A DNA stretch of 64,000 nucleotides from Roseivivax sp. THAF197b (lineage in GTDB: Bacteria > Pseudomonadota > Alphaproteobacteria > Rhodobacterales > Rhodobacteraceae): the NCBI RefSeq assembly GCF_009363255.1, contig NZ_CP045318.1:2221501-2285500 (forward strand), in the 5' to 3' direction. How positions within the stretch are numbered: position 1 is the stretch's first letter; every line of letters begins with the position of its first letter. Positions 7,050 to 15,491 of the stretch are shown piece after piece. Under the pieces are notes generated by a model. That model was not told the DNA's origin. It did no database searches and saw nothing but the letters and a program-made list of their open reading frames with translations. The position numbers were made by a program, and so were the translations under genes.

Positions 7050-8813
7050 TTATTCCGCTGCTTGAGTGGAGTCTGTCATGATCGGAAGCTGCATCTCGAA
7101 AACGGCGCCACCGTCCTCTGCGTTCCGTGCGATCAACCGACCGCCGAGATCGCCGACGATGCCCGAGGAGATGGCAAGCCCGAGCCCGGTCCCGTCGCCG
7201 GGTTGCTTGGTGGTGTAGAACGGCTCGAACAGGGAATCGAGGTCATCGATCCCATGCCCGTTATCGCGCACGGTCAGGGTCGCGGTCTCGCCCGAGGCGA
7301 GCAGCAGCTCGATCTCGGGATTGCGCACCGATTTCGTCGCATCAAGCGCGTTGCGCAGAAGGTTGATCAGCACCTGCTCGATCCGCATCCGGTCGCCCAT
7401 CACGTAGACCGGCGCATCGGGCAGGATGCGGGTGATGCGGACCTTCCGGGCCTTGAGCTGCGGCTCCATCATCGACAGGGCGGACGCAATGGCCTCGCCC
7501 ATCTCGACGGGCGAAAACTCGGCCTGGCCCTTGCGCGCATAGGATTTCAACTGCCGCGTGATCGCGCCCATCCGCTCGATCAGATCGTCAATCCGGTGGA
7601 AGGCCGAGAGCGCCTCCTCGGGCCGGTTGCGGCGCAGCAGGAGGCGAGCGCCCGCGAGATAGGTCTTCATCGCCGCAAGCGGCTGGTTCAGCTCGTGACT
7701 CACCGCGGCCGACATCTCGCCCAGGGCGGCAAGCTTGGAGCTTTGCGCAAGCGTCTGCTCCGCGACGGCGAGGTTTTCCTGCACGCGTTCGCGTTCTGCG
7801 ATCTCGCGCTGAAGGCGCAGGTTCAGTTGCCGGAGCTCCCGGCTTTCGCGCTGGAAAAGCGCCATGCGCAAAGCTGTTCGGCGCGACAGGGCATAGAATG
7901 CCAGCGCCGCCAGAAGCGCGAAGGCCATGATTTCAAGCGCCAGCACCGTGTTCACCCGCTCGCGCACGCTTTGATACGTCGTGAAGGAGGCAAGCGACCA
8001 GCCGCGGAACGGGATGCGCCCGTCGATGCGCATCACTGCCTCCCCCCTGACATAGGCATCGGCCGGCAGCGCGGTCCAATCTGCGGTGGCCTGGATCGCG
8101 CGTTCGATGGCGGTGTCGGGCGATTGGCGCTCCAGCGCTTCCTCGATGCTCAGCCCGCGCCAGCGCGGCTCCGTCGCGAGGATGATTTGGCCCTCGCTGT
8201 CGGTGACGAGAACCGCATCCGAGATCCCCGCCCAGGCGCGTTCGAATTTCGCCAGGTCGACCTCCACCACGATCACGCCGATCACCGCGTTCTGGCTGTC
8301 CACACGCCGCGAATAGGTGAAGCTGTAATTGCCGACCTCCCCCCGAAGCGAGGTGAAGATCGTCGAGGAGGCGCGCACGGCGTCGACGAAATAGGGCGCG
8401 TTGCGATGGGTCTGGCCCAGCCGGTTGCGATCCGTCGCGGCCACCGTCCGGCCCTCGCTGTCCAGCAGCATCAGCGAGGCCGCGCCGATCTCCTCGACGA
8501 AGGAGATCAGCCGCTGCGTCGACTGGCTGTAATCCATCGTGTTGAGCGCGTTGATCAGCGCGGGGTCGCGCGCCAGAAGCTGCGGCACGATGGCGTTGCG
8601 CCTGAGTTCGGACAAAAGGTTGCCGGAATAAAGCGCCAGACGCAGCTCCGCGCGGTTGCGCGTGGTCTCCGTGAAGCGGTCGGTCAGCAGCGAATTGGTG
8701 ATCCAGACCGTGGCCGAGGCCACCACGAACAACAAGACCAGCGCCAGGCGCACGCGCCAGGACAGCGGCCCGGGCCCGAAGCGGCCGGTCTCGGTGGGTG
8801 TCGTCTCGGACAT
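7050..8813 (-). CDS. dctB: Sensor histidine kinase, DctB-like
   Basis: A 587-residue membrane kinase. TM1 lies near residues 20-42 (RLALVLLFVVASATVWIT); a periplasmic sensing region of about 250 residues follows, typical of double-PAS (PDC) dicarboxylate sensors. TM2 is around EIMAFALLAALAFYAL. Then come a coiled coil (LRQLNLRLQREIAERERVQE), the H-box ALGEMSAAVSHELNQPLAAM, and the ATP-binding N, G1 (VRDNGHGI) and G2 (GTGLGLAI) boxes. Ligand assignment (C4-dicarboxylates) rests on overall architecture and the DctD-like partner. The ATG at 8813 is used; a TTG 12 codons earlier abuts purQ and lacks a ribosome site. Confidence 0.85.
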   Translation of the reverse strand: MSETTPTETGRFGPGPLSWRVRLALVLLFVVASATVWITNSLLTDRFTETTRNRAELRLALYSGNLLSELRRNAIVPQLLARDPALINALNTMDYSQSTQRLISFVEEIGAASLMLLDSEGRTVAATDRNRLGQTHRNAPYFVDAVRASSTIFTSLRGEVGNYSFTYSRRVDSQNAVIGVIVVEVDLAKFERAWAGISDAVLVTDSEGQIILATEPRWRGLSIEEALERQSPDTAIERAIQATADWTALPADAYVRGEAVMRIDGRIPFRGWSLASFTTYQSVRERVNTVLALEIMAFALLAALAFYALSRRTALRMALFQRESRELRQLNLRLQREIAERERVQENLAVAEQTLAQSSKLAALGEMSAAVSHELNQPLAAMKTYLAGARLLLRRNRPEEALSAFHRIDDLIERMGAITRQLKSYARKGQAEFSPVEMGEAIASALSMMEPQLKARKVRITRILPDAPVYVMGDRMRIEQVLINLLRNALDATKSVRNPEIELLLASGETATLTVRDNGHGIDDLDSLFEPFYTTKQPGDGTGLGLAISSGIVGDLGGRLIARNAEDGGAVFEMQLPIMTDSTQAAE

Positions 8814-8850
8814 GGGCGCAAGGATACGGGCCCGTGCCGGCCGCCACAAG

Positions 8851-9519
8851 TCAGGCGGTGACGAGCGCCTCGGTCAGATGAGCGAAAAGGCGCTGACCAT
8901 CGGTGCCGCCATGGCCCGCATCGGCGGCGCGTTCGGGATGCGGCATCATGCCGAGCACGCGCCGGTTCTCGGACAGGATACCCGCGATATCGCGCGCCGA
9001 CCCGTTGGGGTTGTCGGTATAGCGGAAGGCCACCCGATCCTCGCCCTCAAGCCGGTCGAGGGTCTCGGCATCGGCGAAGTAATTGCCGTCGTGATGCGCG
9101 ATCGGGATCTGGATTTCCTCGCCCTGCGCGTAGCCTTGCGTGAAGACGCTGTCGGTGGTGGCAACGCTCAGCCCCACGGTCCGGCAGATATATTTCAGGC
9201 CCGCATTGCGCAGCAAGGCGCCCGGCAGCAGCCCCGTCTCCGCCAGGATCTGAAAGCCGTTGCACGGCCCGAAAACAAATCCACCCCGCTCCGCATGCGC
9301 GGTGAGCGCGCGGCAGATGGGCGAGTTTGCGGCAATCGCCCCGCAGCGCAGGTAATCCCCGTAGGAAAAGCCGCCCGGCACGCCGACGAGGTCGATACCG
9401 TCCGGCAATGCCGTCTCCTTGTGCCAGACCATCTCGGTCTCGAAGCCCGCGGCGCGGAACGCCGTGGCGAGATCGCGGTCGCAATTGGAGCCGGGAAAGA
9501 CGAGGACCGCGGCGCGCAT
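8851..9519 (-). CDS. purQ: Phosphoribosylformylglycinamidine synthase subunit PurQ
   Basis: A 222-residue glutaminase subunit that supplies ammonia for the fourth step of purine synthesis (FGAR to FGAM). The class I amidotransferase nucleophile Cys is in [12 protein letters not shown], and the His/Glu pair is in MMPHPERA near the C-terminus. The start ATG shares its A with the purS stop (TGATG), so PurS and PurQ are coupled; they form one complex with PurL, which is not in the window. Confidence 0.95.
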   Translation of the reverse strand: MRAAVLVFPGSNCDRDLATAFRAAGFETEMVWHKETALPDGIDLVGVPGGFSYGDYLRCGAIAANSPICRALTAHAERGGFVFGPCNGFQILAETGLLPGALLRNAGLKYICRTVGLSVATTDSVFTQGYAQGEEIQIPIAHHDGNYFADAETLDRLEGEDRVAFRYTDNPNGSARDIAGILSENRRVLGMMPHPERAADAGHGGTDGQRLFAHLTEALVTA

Positions 9520-9749
9520 CACAGCACCTCGATCCGGTAGCTTTCGATGACCGTGTTGGCCAGGAGCTTGTTGCACATCTCCTCGATGGTGGCCTCGGAC
9601 GTGCCGTCTTCGAGATCGAGCTCGATCACCTTGCCCTGCCGGACGCCCGTCACGCCTGCAAAACCGAGGCCCCCCAGCGCATGGCGGATTGCCTCGCCCT
9701 GCGGGTCAAGAACGCCGTCTTTCAACATCACGTGCACTTTCGCCTTCAT
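9519..9749 (-). CDS. purS: Phosphoribosylformylglycinamidine synthase subunit PurS
   Basis: A 76-residue protein with the PurS pattern: [20 protein letters not shown] at the N-terminus, then [20 protein letters not shown]. PurS bridges PurQ and PurL in the FGAM synthase complex of organisms with the small-subunit system. It lies 66 nt after purC and overlaps purQ by 1 nt. Confidence 0.95.
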   Translation of the reverse strand: MKAKVHVMLKDGVLDPQGEAIRHALGGLGFAGVTGVRQGKVIELDLEDGTSEATIEEMCNKLLANTVIESYRIEVL

Positions 9750-9815
9750 CGCGCAGGCCCCTGTCTTGTCTTTATCGAAAACTGTGCAAGGCCCGGCGGG
9801 GCCCTGCCCGCCCCA

Positions 9816-10577
9816 TCAGTTGATGAGCGTCGGTTTGGTGATCGTCTGGTTTGTCTTGGGCATCACGCCCAGGCGCCGCGCCACCTCGGTATAGGCATCC
9901 GCCAGATTGCCGAGATCGCGCCGGAACACGTCCTTGTCGAGCTTCTGGCCGGTCTCGATATCCCACAGCCGACAGCTGTCGGGCGAGATTTCGTCGGCCA
10001 CAACCAGACGCTGGAAATCGCCTTCGAAGAGGCGCCCTATCTCGATCTTGAAATCGACGAGCCGGATGCCGACGGCCATCATGACGCCCGACAGGAAGTC
10101 GTTCACGCGCAAGGCGAGGCTCAGGATGTCGTCCATGTCCTGCTGGCTGGCCCAGCCGAAGGCCGCGATATGCTCCTCGGTGACCAGCGGATCGCCGAGC
10201 GCGTCGTCCTTGTAGTAATATTCGACGATGGGCCGCGACAGGGCCGTGCCCTCCTCGATTCCGAGACGCTTCGACATGGATCCCGCGGCCACGTTGCGCA
10301 CCACCACCTCGAGCGGAATGATCTCGACCGAGCGGCAGAGTTGCTCGCGCATGTTGATCCGCTCGATGAAATGGGTGGGCACGCCGATCTGGTTCAAGCC
10401 GGTCATGAAGAACTCCGACAGGCGGTTGTTCAGCACACCCTTGCCGTCGATCACGTCCTTCTTCTCGGCATTGAAGGCCGTGGCATCGTCCTTGAAATAC
10501 TGCACGATCGTGCCGGGACGCGGGCCTTCGTAAAGGATCTTCGCCTTGCCTTCGTAAATCTTCTTGCGGCGTGCCAT
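9816..10577 (-). CDS. purC: Phosphoribosylaminoimidazole-succinocarboxamide synthase
   Basis: A 253-residue SAICAR synthetase (CAIR + Asp + ATP to SAICAR). Recognised by the N-terminal [14 protein letters not shown] (ATP-binding), [32 protein letters not shown] and the C-terminal [10 protein letters not shown] and [18 protein letters not shown] at 10577 starts [10 protein letters not shown], which matches the family N-terminus; in-frame codons further upstream are discarded. First gene of a purC-purS-purQ unit, divergent from the ATPase inhibitor gene. Confidence 0.96.
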   Translation of the reverse strand: MARRKKIYEGKAKILYEGPRPGTIVQYFKDDATAFNAEKKDVIDGKGVLNNRLSEFFMTGLNQIGVPTHFIERINMREQLCRSVEIIPLEVVVRNVAAGSMSKRLGIEEGTALSRPIVEYYYKDDALGDPLVTEEHIAAFGWASQQDMDDILSLALRVNDFLSGVMMAVGIRLVDFKIEIGRLFEGDFQRLVVADEISPDSCRLWDIETGQKLDKDVFRRDLGNLADAYTEVARRLGVMPKTNQTITKPTLIN

Positions 10578-10743
10578 GCGGGCCCTTTCGGAATGACGGA
10601 ATCGGCGCGCGAGCCTTGGCCTGCGCACCTCTTCGCGTCCCTTTAGTGCATGGCCCGATTTCCCGCAAGCGCGCTGCCCTGTCTGCTTGCGGCGCAAGGC
10701 GCTATGGGCGTAATCTGATGCAAAGCAGGACAGGAGACCCCTC

Positions 10744-11058
10744 ATGACCACATTCGACGATCGCGAAAACGCCTTCGAGAACAAGTTCGCCCATGACGCG
10801 GAGATGGAATTCCGCGCGGAAGCCCGGCGCAACAAGCTTCTGGGCCTCTGGGCCGCCGAGATGATGGGCAAGAAAGGCGCGGATGCCGAGGCCTATGCCA
10901 AGGAAGTCATCAAGTCCGATTTCGAAGAGGCCGGCCACGAGGACGTGGTGCGCAAGGTCTCGGGCGATCTGGGCGATTCCGCCACGCCCGACGAAATCCG
11001 CGCCAAGATGGCCGAACTTCTGGTCGTCGCCAAAGGCCAGCTCGTCGACGAACATTGA
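10744..11058 (+). CDS. F1-ATPase inhibitor, zeta subunit (DUF1476)
   Basis: A 104-residue charged, helical protein matching the DUF1476 pattern: [20 protein letters not shown], then [14 protein letters not shown]. In Paracoccus denitrificans this family is the zeta subunit that blocks F1-ATPase hydrolysis, its N-terminal region acting like mitochondrial IF1. It is found almost only in alphaproteobacteria, so it also helps place the organism. Monocistronic; GGAG is just upstream of the ATG and a GC-rich hairpin follows the stop. Confidence 0.9.
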   Translation: MTTFDDRENAFENKFAHDAEMEFRAEARRNKLLGLWAAEMMGKKGADAEAYAKEVIKSDFEEAGHEDVVRKVSGDLGDSATPDEIRAKMAELLVVAKGQLVDEH

Positions 11059-11110
11059 GCCGCAATCCCGGCCAGAGCGCCGGGCATCGCAGCAATCGCG
11101 CAGAAACGAC

Positions 11111-11133
11111 GACCCCGGCCCCGCGCCGGGGTC
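11111..11133 (+). terminator. Probable terminator after the ATPase inhibitor gene
   Basis: GACCCCGGC (11111-11119) pairs with GCCGGGGTC (11125-11133) across a 5-nt loop, followed by TCGCATTTT. Nine GC-rich pairs but only a short broken T run. Confidence 0.55.
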
Positions 11134-11216
11134 TCGCATTTTGAGATCTCGCCCCAGTCCCGCTGATCCCAGACCCGCAGATCGAAGCGCACCGGTCTGC
11201 CCCAGGGCGCCTCCCC

Positions 11217-11278
11217 CCTGTCACGACCGGACCGAAAATACCTCTCGGGGGAGCGCGAGGGGGCAGACAGCCCCCTCG
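11217..11278 (+). repeat. Intergenic repeat family 2, copy 2
   Basis: Near-identical to 5532-5594 including AAAATACCTCTCGGGG, GAGCGCGAGGGGGCAGACAG and CCCCCTCG. The hairpin GAGGGGGC/GCCCCCTC is intact, but the T tail of copy 1 is absent, so this copy is a repeat more than a terminator. Confidence 0.7.
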
Positions 11279-11419
11279 CTGCGCAACGCAGCCGCCAGCA
11301 CGCCCCTCGGGCAATGCGCAACATCGCCAAAAGCCCCTTGAAACCCGGACCGCAAAGCCGAAAACCCCTCCGCACCAGCGCACTGCCTTGCGTCCTCCTC
11401 AACATCTTCTTGAAGATTA

Positions 11420-11432
11420 TGAATTTGCTTCA
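11420..11432 (+). promoter_or_regulatory. MetR-like palindrome upstream of the homocysteine methyltransferase gene
   Basis: TGAATTTGCTTCA fits the MetR consensus TGAA-N5-TTCA exactly and lies 75 nt before the methyltransferase start. A second dyad (ATCTTC/GAAGAT) lies just upstream. MetR activates methionine synthesis genes in response to homocysteine in proteobacteria; whether this organism has MetR cannot be seen here. Confidence 0.45.
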
Positions 11433-11507
11433 GTCGGCCCGATCAGGCATGCCCGCCCGAACCGCAACGCGCGAGAACCCGCGCGGAACCCGAAAGGTCC
11501 GATGCCG

Positions 11508-12536
11508 ATGACGAATGCCCTCACCTCCCTTCTTGAGACGCGCGACTGGCTTCTGGCAGACGGTGCTACGGGCACGAACCTGTTCAACATGGGTCTGGAA
11601 TCGGGCGATGCGCCGGAATTCTGGAACCTGAACGAGCCCGACAAGATCCGCGCGCTTTACCGCAATGCCGTGGAGGCCGGGTCGGATATCTTCCTGACCA
11701 ATTCCTTCGGCGGCAATGCGTCGCGACTGAAACTGCATGACGGGCAGAACCGCGTGGGCGAGCTCAATCGCGCCGCCGCGGAGCTGGGTCGCGAGATCGC
11801 CGACAAGGCCGACCGCCCCATCGTCGTGGCAGGCTCCGTTGGCCCCACCGGCGATATCATGGAGCCGGTGGGCAACCTCAGCCATGCCGACGCGGTCGAA
11901 ATGTTTCACGAACAGGCCGAAGCGCTGAAAGCGGGCGGTGCGGATGTTCTCTGGGTCGAGACGATTTCCGCGCCCGAAGAGTTCAAGGCCGCCGCAGAGG
12001 CCTTCGCGCTGGCGGACATGCCCTGGTGCGGCACGATGAGCTTTGACACCGCGGGCCGCACGATGATGGGCCTGACCTCCTCGGATATGGTGGCATTGGT
12101 CCAGGGGCTGCCCAACCCGCCCCTGGGCTTCGGGGCCAATTGCGGCGTGGGCGCGTCGGACCTTCTGCGCACCGTGTTGGGCTTCACCGCCGAGACGCCG
12201 CAGATCCCGGTGATCGCCAAGGGCAACGCCGGTATCCCGCGCTTCGAGGACGGGCATATCCATTACGACGGAACGCCCGAACTGATGGCCGAATACGCGG
12301 TCATGGCCCGCGATGCCGGTGCGACGATCATCGGTGGCTGCTGCGGTACCATGCCCGAGCATCTGCGCGCCATGCGCGCCGCGCTTGAGACGCGTCCTCG
12401 CGGCGATGCCCCGACGCTGGCCGAGATCGAAGCGAAGATCGGCGGATTTTCCTCCGCCTCCGACGGAACCGGCGCGGACGCCAAGACGGAAAGCGCGGCA
12501 CGCCGCTCTGGCGGGCGTCGTCGCCGCCGCGCGTGA
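11508..12536 (+). CDS. Homocysteine S-methyltransferase domain protein (betaine-homocysteine/split MetH type)
   Basis: A 342-residue TIM-barrel of the homocysteine-binding family. WLLADGATGTNLFNMGLESG begins the barrel; the zinc cysteines are visible as GFGANCGVG (about residue 214) and GGCCGTMPEH (about 280). It transfers a methyl group to homocysteine to form methionine. In Rhodobacterales this stand-alone domain is paired with a corrinoid protein; here the corrinoid gene lies at 13.8 kb. Database names are BmtB or betaine-homocysteine methyltransferase; the true methyl donor is uncertain. ATG at 11502 is an alternative start; AAAGG precedes both. Confidence 0.85.
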   Translation: MTNALTSLLETRDWLLADGATGTNLFNMGLESGDAPEFWNLNEPDKIRALYRNAVEAGSDIFLTNSFGGNASRLKLHDGQNRVGELNRAAAELGREIADKADRPIVVAGSVGPTGDIMEPVGNLSHADAVEMFHEQAEALKAGGADVLWVETISAPEEFKAAAEAFALADMPWCGTMSFDTAGRTMMGLTSSDMVALVQGLPNPPLGFGANCGVGASDLLRTVLGFTAETPQIPVIAKGNAGIPRFEDGHIHYDGTPELMAEYAVMARDAGATIIGGCCGTMPEHLRAMRAALETRPRGDAPTLAEIEAKIGGFSSASDGTGADAKTESAARRSGGRRRRRA

Positions 12537-12541
12537 TGAGC

Positions 12542-13627
12542 TCAGAACAGCGCCAGCTGGTCGCCCGCACGCGGCGGCACCGCGAAAAGATCGGTGCGCA
12601 GGGGTGCCGTCGCGCGATCGAGGCCAAGCCGCTTCGTGGCCAGCGCGAATCTGTGCGCGATGATCTGGGCGTAATGCCCCTCGCCGCGCATGCGCTTGTG
12701 CCATTCGGACGAATAGACCGCGCCGCCATGCATTTCCCGCAGCCGCGCCATGACGCGGCCCGCCGCATTCGGGTAATGCGTCTCGAGCCAGTCCTGCCAG
12801 AGGGGAGCGACCTCGCGCGGGAGGCGCAGCATGATCCAGGTCGCGGCATCCGCACCGGCATCGCGCCCGGCTTCGAGGATCGCCTCAAGCTCGGGATCGG
12901 TCAGTGCCGGCACGAGCGGAGAGGCCATGAGCCGCACGGGGATACCCGCCTCCGTCAGACGCCGGATCGTCGCGAGACGGCGCGCGGGCGCCGGAACGCG
13001 CGGCTCCATCCGGCGCGACAGCACCGGGTCGAGCGTGGTCACCGAAATGCCGACGCGCGCCAGACCGCGCGCGGCCATTTCGGACAGGATGTCGATATCG
13101 CGCTCGATCAGGGTGCCCTTCGTGACGATGGCCACCGGGTGATTGTGCTCGCACAGCACTTCGAGCAACCCGCGCATGATGCGGCGCTCTTTCTCCAGCG
13201 GCTGGTAGGGATCGGTATTGGTGCCGATCGCGATGGTCGCCGGACGATAGCCGGGTTTGCGCAGCTCGCGCGCCAGCACGTCCGGCGCCTCGGGTCGCGC
13301 GATGAGGCGCGTCTCGAAATCGAGCCCCGGCGACAGGCCCAGATAGGCATGGGTCGGGCGCGCGAAGCAGTAGATGCAGCCATGTTCGCAGCCGCGATAG
13401 GGGTTGATCGTCCGGTCGAAGGGCAGATCGGGCGAGCGCGTGTAGTTGATCACGGAGCGCGGCCGCTCGTCACTGACTTCGGTGCGTTCGACGCGTCGCT
13501 CCTCGGCGATGTCCCAGCCGTCATGGGCGTCTTCGCGCGCGAACCGTTCGAACCGGCCCGCATCGCGGCTGGCCGCCCCCCGTCCCGGGCGCGCCTCTGC
13601 GTCAATATGAGTGATGTGGCGCGGCAT
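12542..13627 (-). CDS. PA0069-family radical SAM protein (SplB-like, COG1533)
   Basis: A 361-residue radical SAM protein. The [4Fe-4S] motif is NPYRGCEHGCIYCFARPTHA (cysteines near residues 80, 84 and 87), followed by an AIGTNTDPYQPLE strand usual in the COG1533 group, which was named after spore photoproduct lyase SplB. Its reaction is unknown. It is convergent with the methyltransferase gene (5 nt between stops). A LexA-type box lies 12 nt upstream of the start, which suggests SOS control and a role in DNA damage response. Confidence 0.87.
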   Translation of the reverse strand: MPRHITHIDAEARPGRGAASRDAGRFERFAREDAHDGWDIAEERRVERTEVSDERPRSVINYTRSPDLPFDRTINPYRGCEHGCIYCFARPTHAYLGLSPGLDFETRLIARPEAPDVLARELRKPGYRPATIAIGTNTDPYQPLEKERRIMRGLLEVLCEHNHPVAIVTKGTLIERDIDILSEMAARGLARVGISVTTLDPVLSRRMEPRVPAPARRLATIRRLTEAGIPVRLMASPLVPALTDPELEAILEAGRDAGADAATWIMLRLPREVAPLWQDWLETHYPNAAGRVMARLREMHGGAVYSSEWHKRMRGEGHYAQIIAHRFALATKRLGLDRATAPLRTDLFAVPPRAGDQLALF

Positions 13628-13639
13628 GGCGGCAAATTA

Positions 13640-13654
13640 GAACGAAGTAAGAAC
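13640..13654 (-). promoter_or_regulatory. LexA (SOS) box
   Basis: On the plus strand GAAC-GAAGTAA-GAAC, which is GTTC-N7-GTTC on the minus strand, the alphaproteobacterial LexA operator. It is placed immediately upstream of the PA0069-family gene start at 13627. Exact match, position suits repression by occlusion. Confidence 0.7.
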
Positions 13655-13820
13655 ATTCGCAATGGTTTCCGCGTCACACTGGGCGGGCCCAAGGCGAAAA
13701 GGTCGGAAGCGGCGCGCCCTGCGTCGCAATCCGGCGGACAATCCGGGCGCTTTGGCGCTCATGGTCGAATGAACACGGCGGCCGGTGCCTATCGGTGCGC
13801 CGAAGGAAAGGACGTGAGGC

Positions 13821-14525
13821 ATGTCTGACGAAGAAGACGATCTGATCCTGTCGGACCTTCCCGACGAGGAACTCGTGCCGCAGATGCACGACGATCTTTA
13901 CGACGGTCTGAAGGAAGAGATCGAGGAGGGTGTGAACATCCTGCTCGAACGGGGCTGGGAGCCCTACAAGATCCTGACCGAAGGCCTGGTTGCTGGCATG
14001 ACCATCGTGGGACGCGATTTCCGCGATGGCATCCTCTTCGTGCCCGAGGTGCTGCTTGCGGCCAACGCGATGAAGGGCGGCATGGCCATCCTGAAACCGC
14101 TTCTGGCCGAAACCGGCGCGCCCAAGATGGGCAAGATGGTGATCGGCACGGTGAAGGGCGATATCCACGATATCGGCAAGAACCTCGTATCGATGATGAT
14201 GGAGGGCGCGGGCTTCGAGGTGATCGACCTCGGCATCAACAATGCCGTCGAAAGCTATCTCGAAGCGATCGAGAAGGAGCAGCCCGACATCCTCGGCATG
14301 TCTGCACTTCTGACCACCACCATGCCCTACATGAAGGTCGTGATCGACACGATGAAGGAGCAAGGCATCCGGGACGATTACATCGTGCTCGTGGGCGGCG
14401 CGCCCCTGAACGAGGAATTCGGCAAGGCCATCGGGGCAGATGCCTATTGCCGGGATGCGGCGGTCGCCGTGGATACCGCGAAAAGCCTCGTGGCCCGGCG
14501 TCACAACCAGCGGGCAGCCGGTTGA
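13821..14525 (+). CDS. Corrinoid (B12-binding) methyltransferase protein
   Basis: A 234-residue protein. A helical cap domain (MSDEEDDLILSDLPDEELVP to about residue 100, with LLAANAMKGGMAILKPLL) is followed by the cobalamin-binding Rossmann domain with the base-off signature GDIHDIGKNLVSMMMEG (His ligand near residue 115) and later LVGGAPLNEEFG. It carries the methyl group on cobalamin between a donor methyltransferase and a homocysteine methyltransferase. The methyltransferase at 11.5 kb and the activator at 37.1 kb are likely partners. A perfect terminator follows the stop. Confidence 0.92.
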   Translation: MSDEEDDLILSDLPDEELVPQMHDDLYDGLKEEIEEGVNILLERGWEPYKILTEGLVAGMTIVGRDFRDGILFVPEVLLAANAMKGGMAILKPLLAETGAPKMGKMVIGTVKGDIHDIGKNLVSMMMEGAGFEVIDLGINNAVESYLEAIEKEQPDILGMSALLTTTMPYMKVVIDTMKEQGIRDDYIVLVGGAPLNEEFGKAIGADAYCRDAAVAVDTAKSLVARRHNQRAAG

Positions 14526-14559
14526 CCTAACGGCATTCCCGTCCTGACGCGACAGATTG

Positions 14560-14590
14560 GCCCCATCCAAGCGGATGGGGCTTTTTATTT
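14560..14590 (+). terminator. Rho-independent terminator after the corrinoid protein gene
   Basis: GCCCCATCC (14560-14568), loop AAGC, GGATGGGGC (14573-14581), then TTTTTATTT. Nine perfect pairs and a good T tract. Confidence 0.92.
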
Positions 14591-14631
14591 AACACTTGCT
14601 GGCCCATATTACCCGTAGGAAAGGAGTTCTC

Positions 14632-14805
14632 ATGCCTGTGACATCATTCGCTCTCATGATTCTGCTGGTCATCGCCGCGGCGGCTCTGACCGTCTGGGCC
14701 ATGAGTGCCTTCGGCGTCCTGGCCGTGCTCCCCGTCATTCTGATCGCCGGGCTTCTGGCCCGCTGGGGCCTCGAACATGTCCCCTATGACGACAGCCACA
14801 GCTGA
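14632..14805 (+). CDS. Small single-pass/two-pass membrane protein (57 aa)
   Basis: A 57-residue protein made of two adjoining hydrophobic stretches (TSFALMILLVIAAAALTVWA and FGVLAVLPVILIAGLLAR) with an acidic tail. GGAAAGGAG lies 7 nt before the ATG, a strong ribosome site, which supports a real gene. It overlaps the next gene, a DUF1638 protein, by 29 nt, so the two are probably co-expressed. No function is recognised. Confidence 0.65.
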   Translation: MPVTSFALMILLVIAAAALTVWAMSAFGVLAVLPVILIAGLLARWGLEHVPYDDSHS

Positions 14806-15460
14806 CGACACCAACACCGACAGATTGCGCGACGAAGGCCTCGCCGCAACGGGCGCGGGTCGTATCCTGCTGCTGGCCTGCGGCGCGCTCGCCCGCGAGA
14901 TCATCGACCTGAAGGCCGCCAATGGCTGGGATCATCTCGACCTGCATTGCCTGCCCGCGATCCTGCACAACACGCCTGAAAAGATCACACCCGCCGTGCG
15001 CGAGGCCGTGACCGGGCGCCGCGAAGACTATGATCGGGTCTACGTGCTATACGGGGATTGCGGCACCGGGGGCGCGCTGGAAGCGGCCTGCGTGGAGATG
15101 GGCGTCGAGATGCTGGAAGGACCGCATTGCTACAGTTTCTTCGAGGGCAACGCGACATTCGCCGCGCAGGAGGAAATGACCGCCTTCTACCTGACGGATT
15201 TCCTCGTCCGGCAATTCGATGCCTTCGTATGGGAGCCGCTCGGCCTCGACCGGCACCCTGAGCTGCGGGACATGTATTTCGCCCATTACGAAACACTGGT
15301 CTACCAGGCGCAGACCGACGATCCGGCGCTGACGGAGAAGGCGCGCGCCTGCGCGGCGCGGCTTGGTCTCCGGTTCGAACGCCGAGCGACGGGTTATGGC
15401 GATCTGGCCCGGTCGCTGGAAGCCTGGGTCACGGACGAGGCGTCAAAGCCCCGCCGCTGA
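14777..15460 (+). CDS. DUF1638-domain protein
   Basis: A 227-residue protein. RILLLACGALAREIIDLKAA opens the domain, and VLYGDCGTGGALEAACVEMG and MLEGPHCYSFFEGNATF follow; the spaced Cys and His could bind a metal. DUF1638 genes recur beside corrinoid methyltransferase genes in other bacteria and archaea, so a role in B12-dependent methyl transfer is inferred. The start could also be the ATG at 14786; GGGG lies 8 nt before 14777. Convergent with the YibQ-like gene, with 31 nt between the stops. Confidence 0.8.
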   Translation: MSPMTTATADDTNTDRLRDEGLAATGAGRILLLACGALAREIIDLKAANGWDHLDLHCLPAILHNTPEKITPAVREAVTGRREDYDRVYVLYGDCGTGGALEAACVEMGVEMLEGPHCYSFFEGNATFAAQEEMTAFYLTDFLVRQFDAFVWEPLGLDRHPELRDMYFAHYETLVYQAQTDDPALTEKARACAARLGLRFERRATGYGDLARSLEAWVTDEASKPRR

Positions 15461-15491
15461 TCCACAGACGACCCGCCTCCGGGGCGCCCCG

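Larger units (their letters stand above)
11059..11507. other. 449-nt intergenic region
   Basis: No coding sequence is supported here. It holds, in order, a GC-rich hairpin (11111-11133), repeat family 2 copy 2 (11217-11278), an ATCTTC-T-TGAAGAT dyad with a one-base centre (11404-11418) and the MetR-like palindrome at 11420-11432. Confidence 0.6.

Noticed and set aside
5625-8861. 1078-codon open frame on the plus strand
   Set aside because: It is antisense to the clear dctB and dctD genes, its protein is low-complexity His/Arg-rich, and it has no recognisable domain. High GC content leaves long open frames opposite real genes.
13628-13820. Search for a cobalamin, SAM-II or SAH riboswitch before the corrinoid gene
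   Set aside because: No B12-box-like or SAH-type conserved core was recognised; the region is better explained by the LexA box and promoters. A covariance-model search would settle it.
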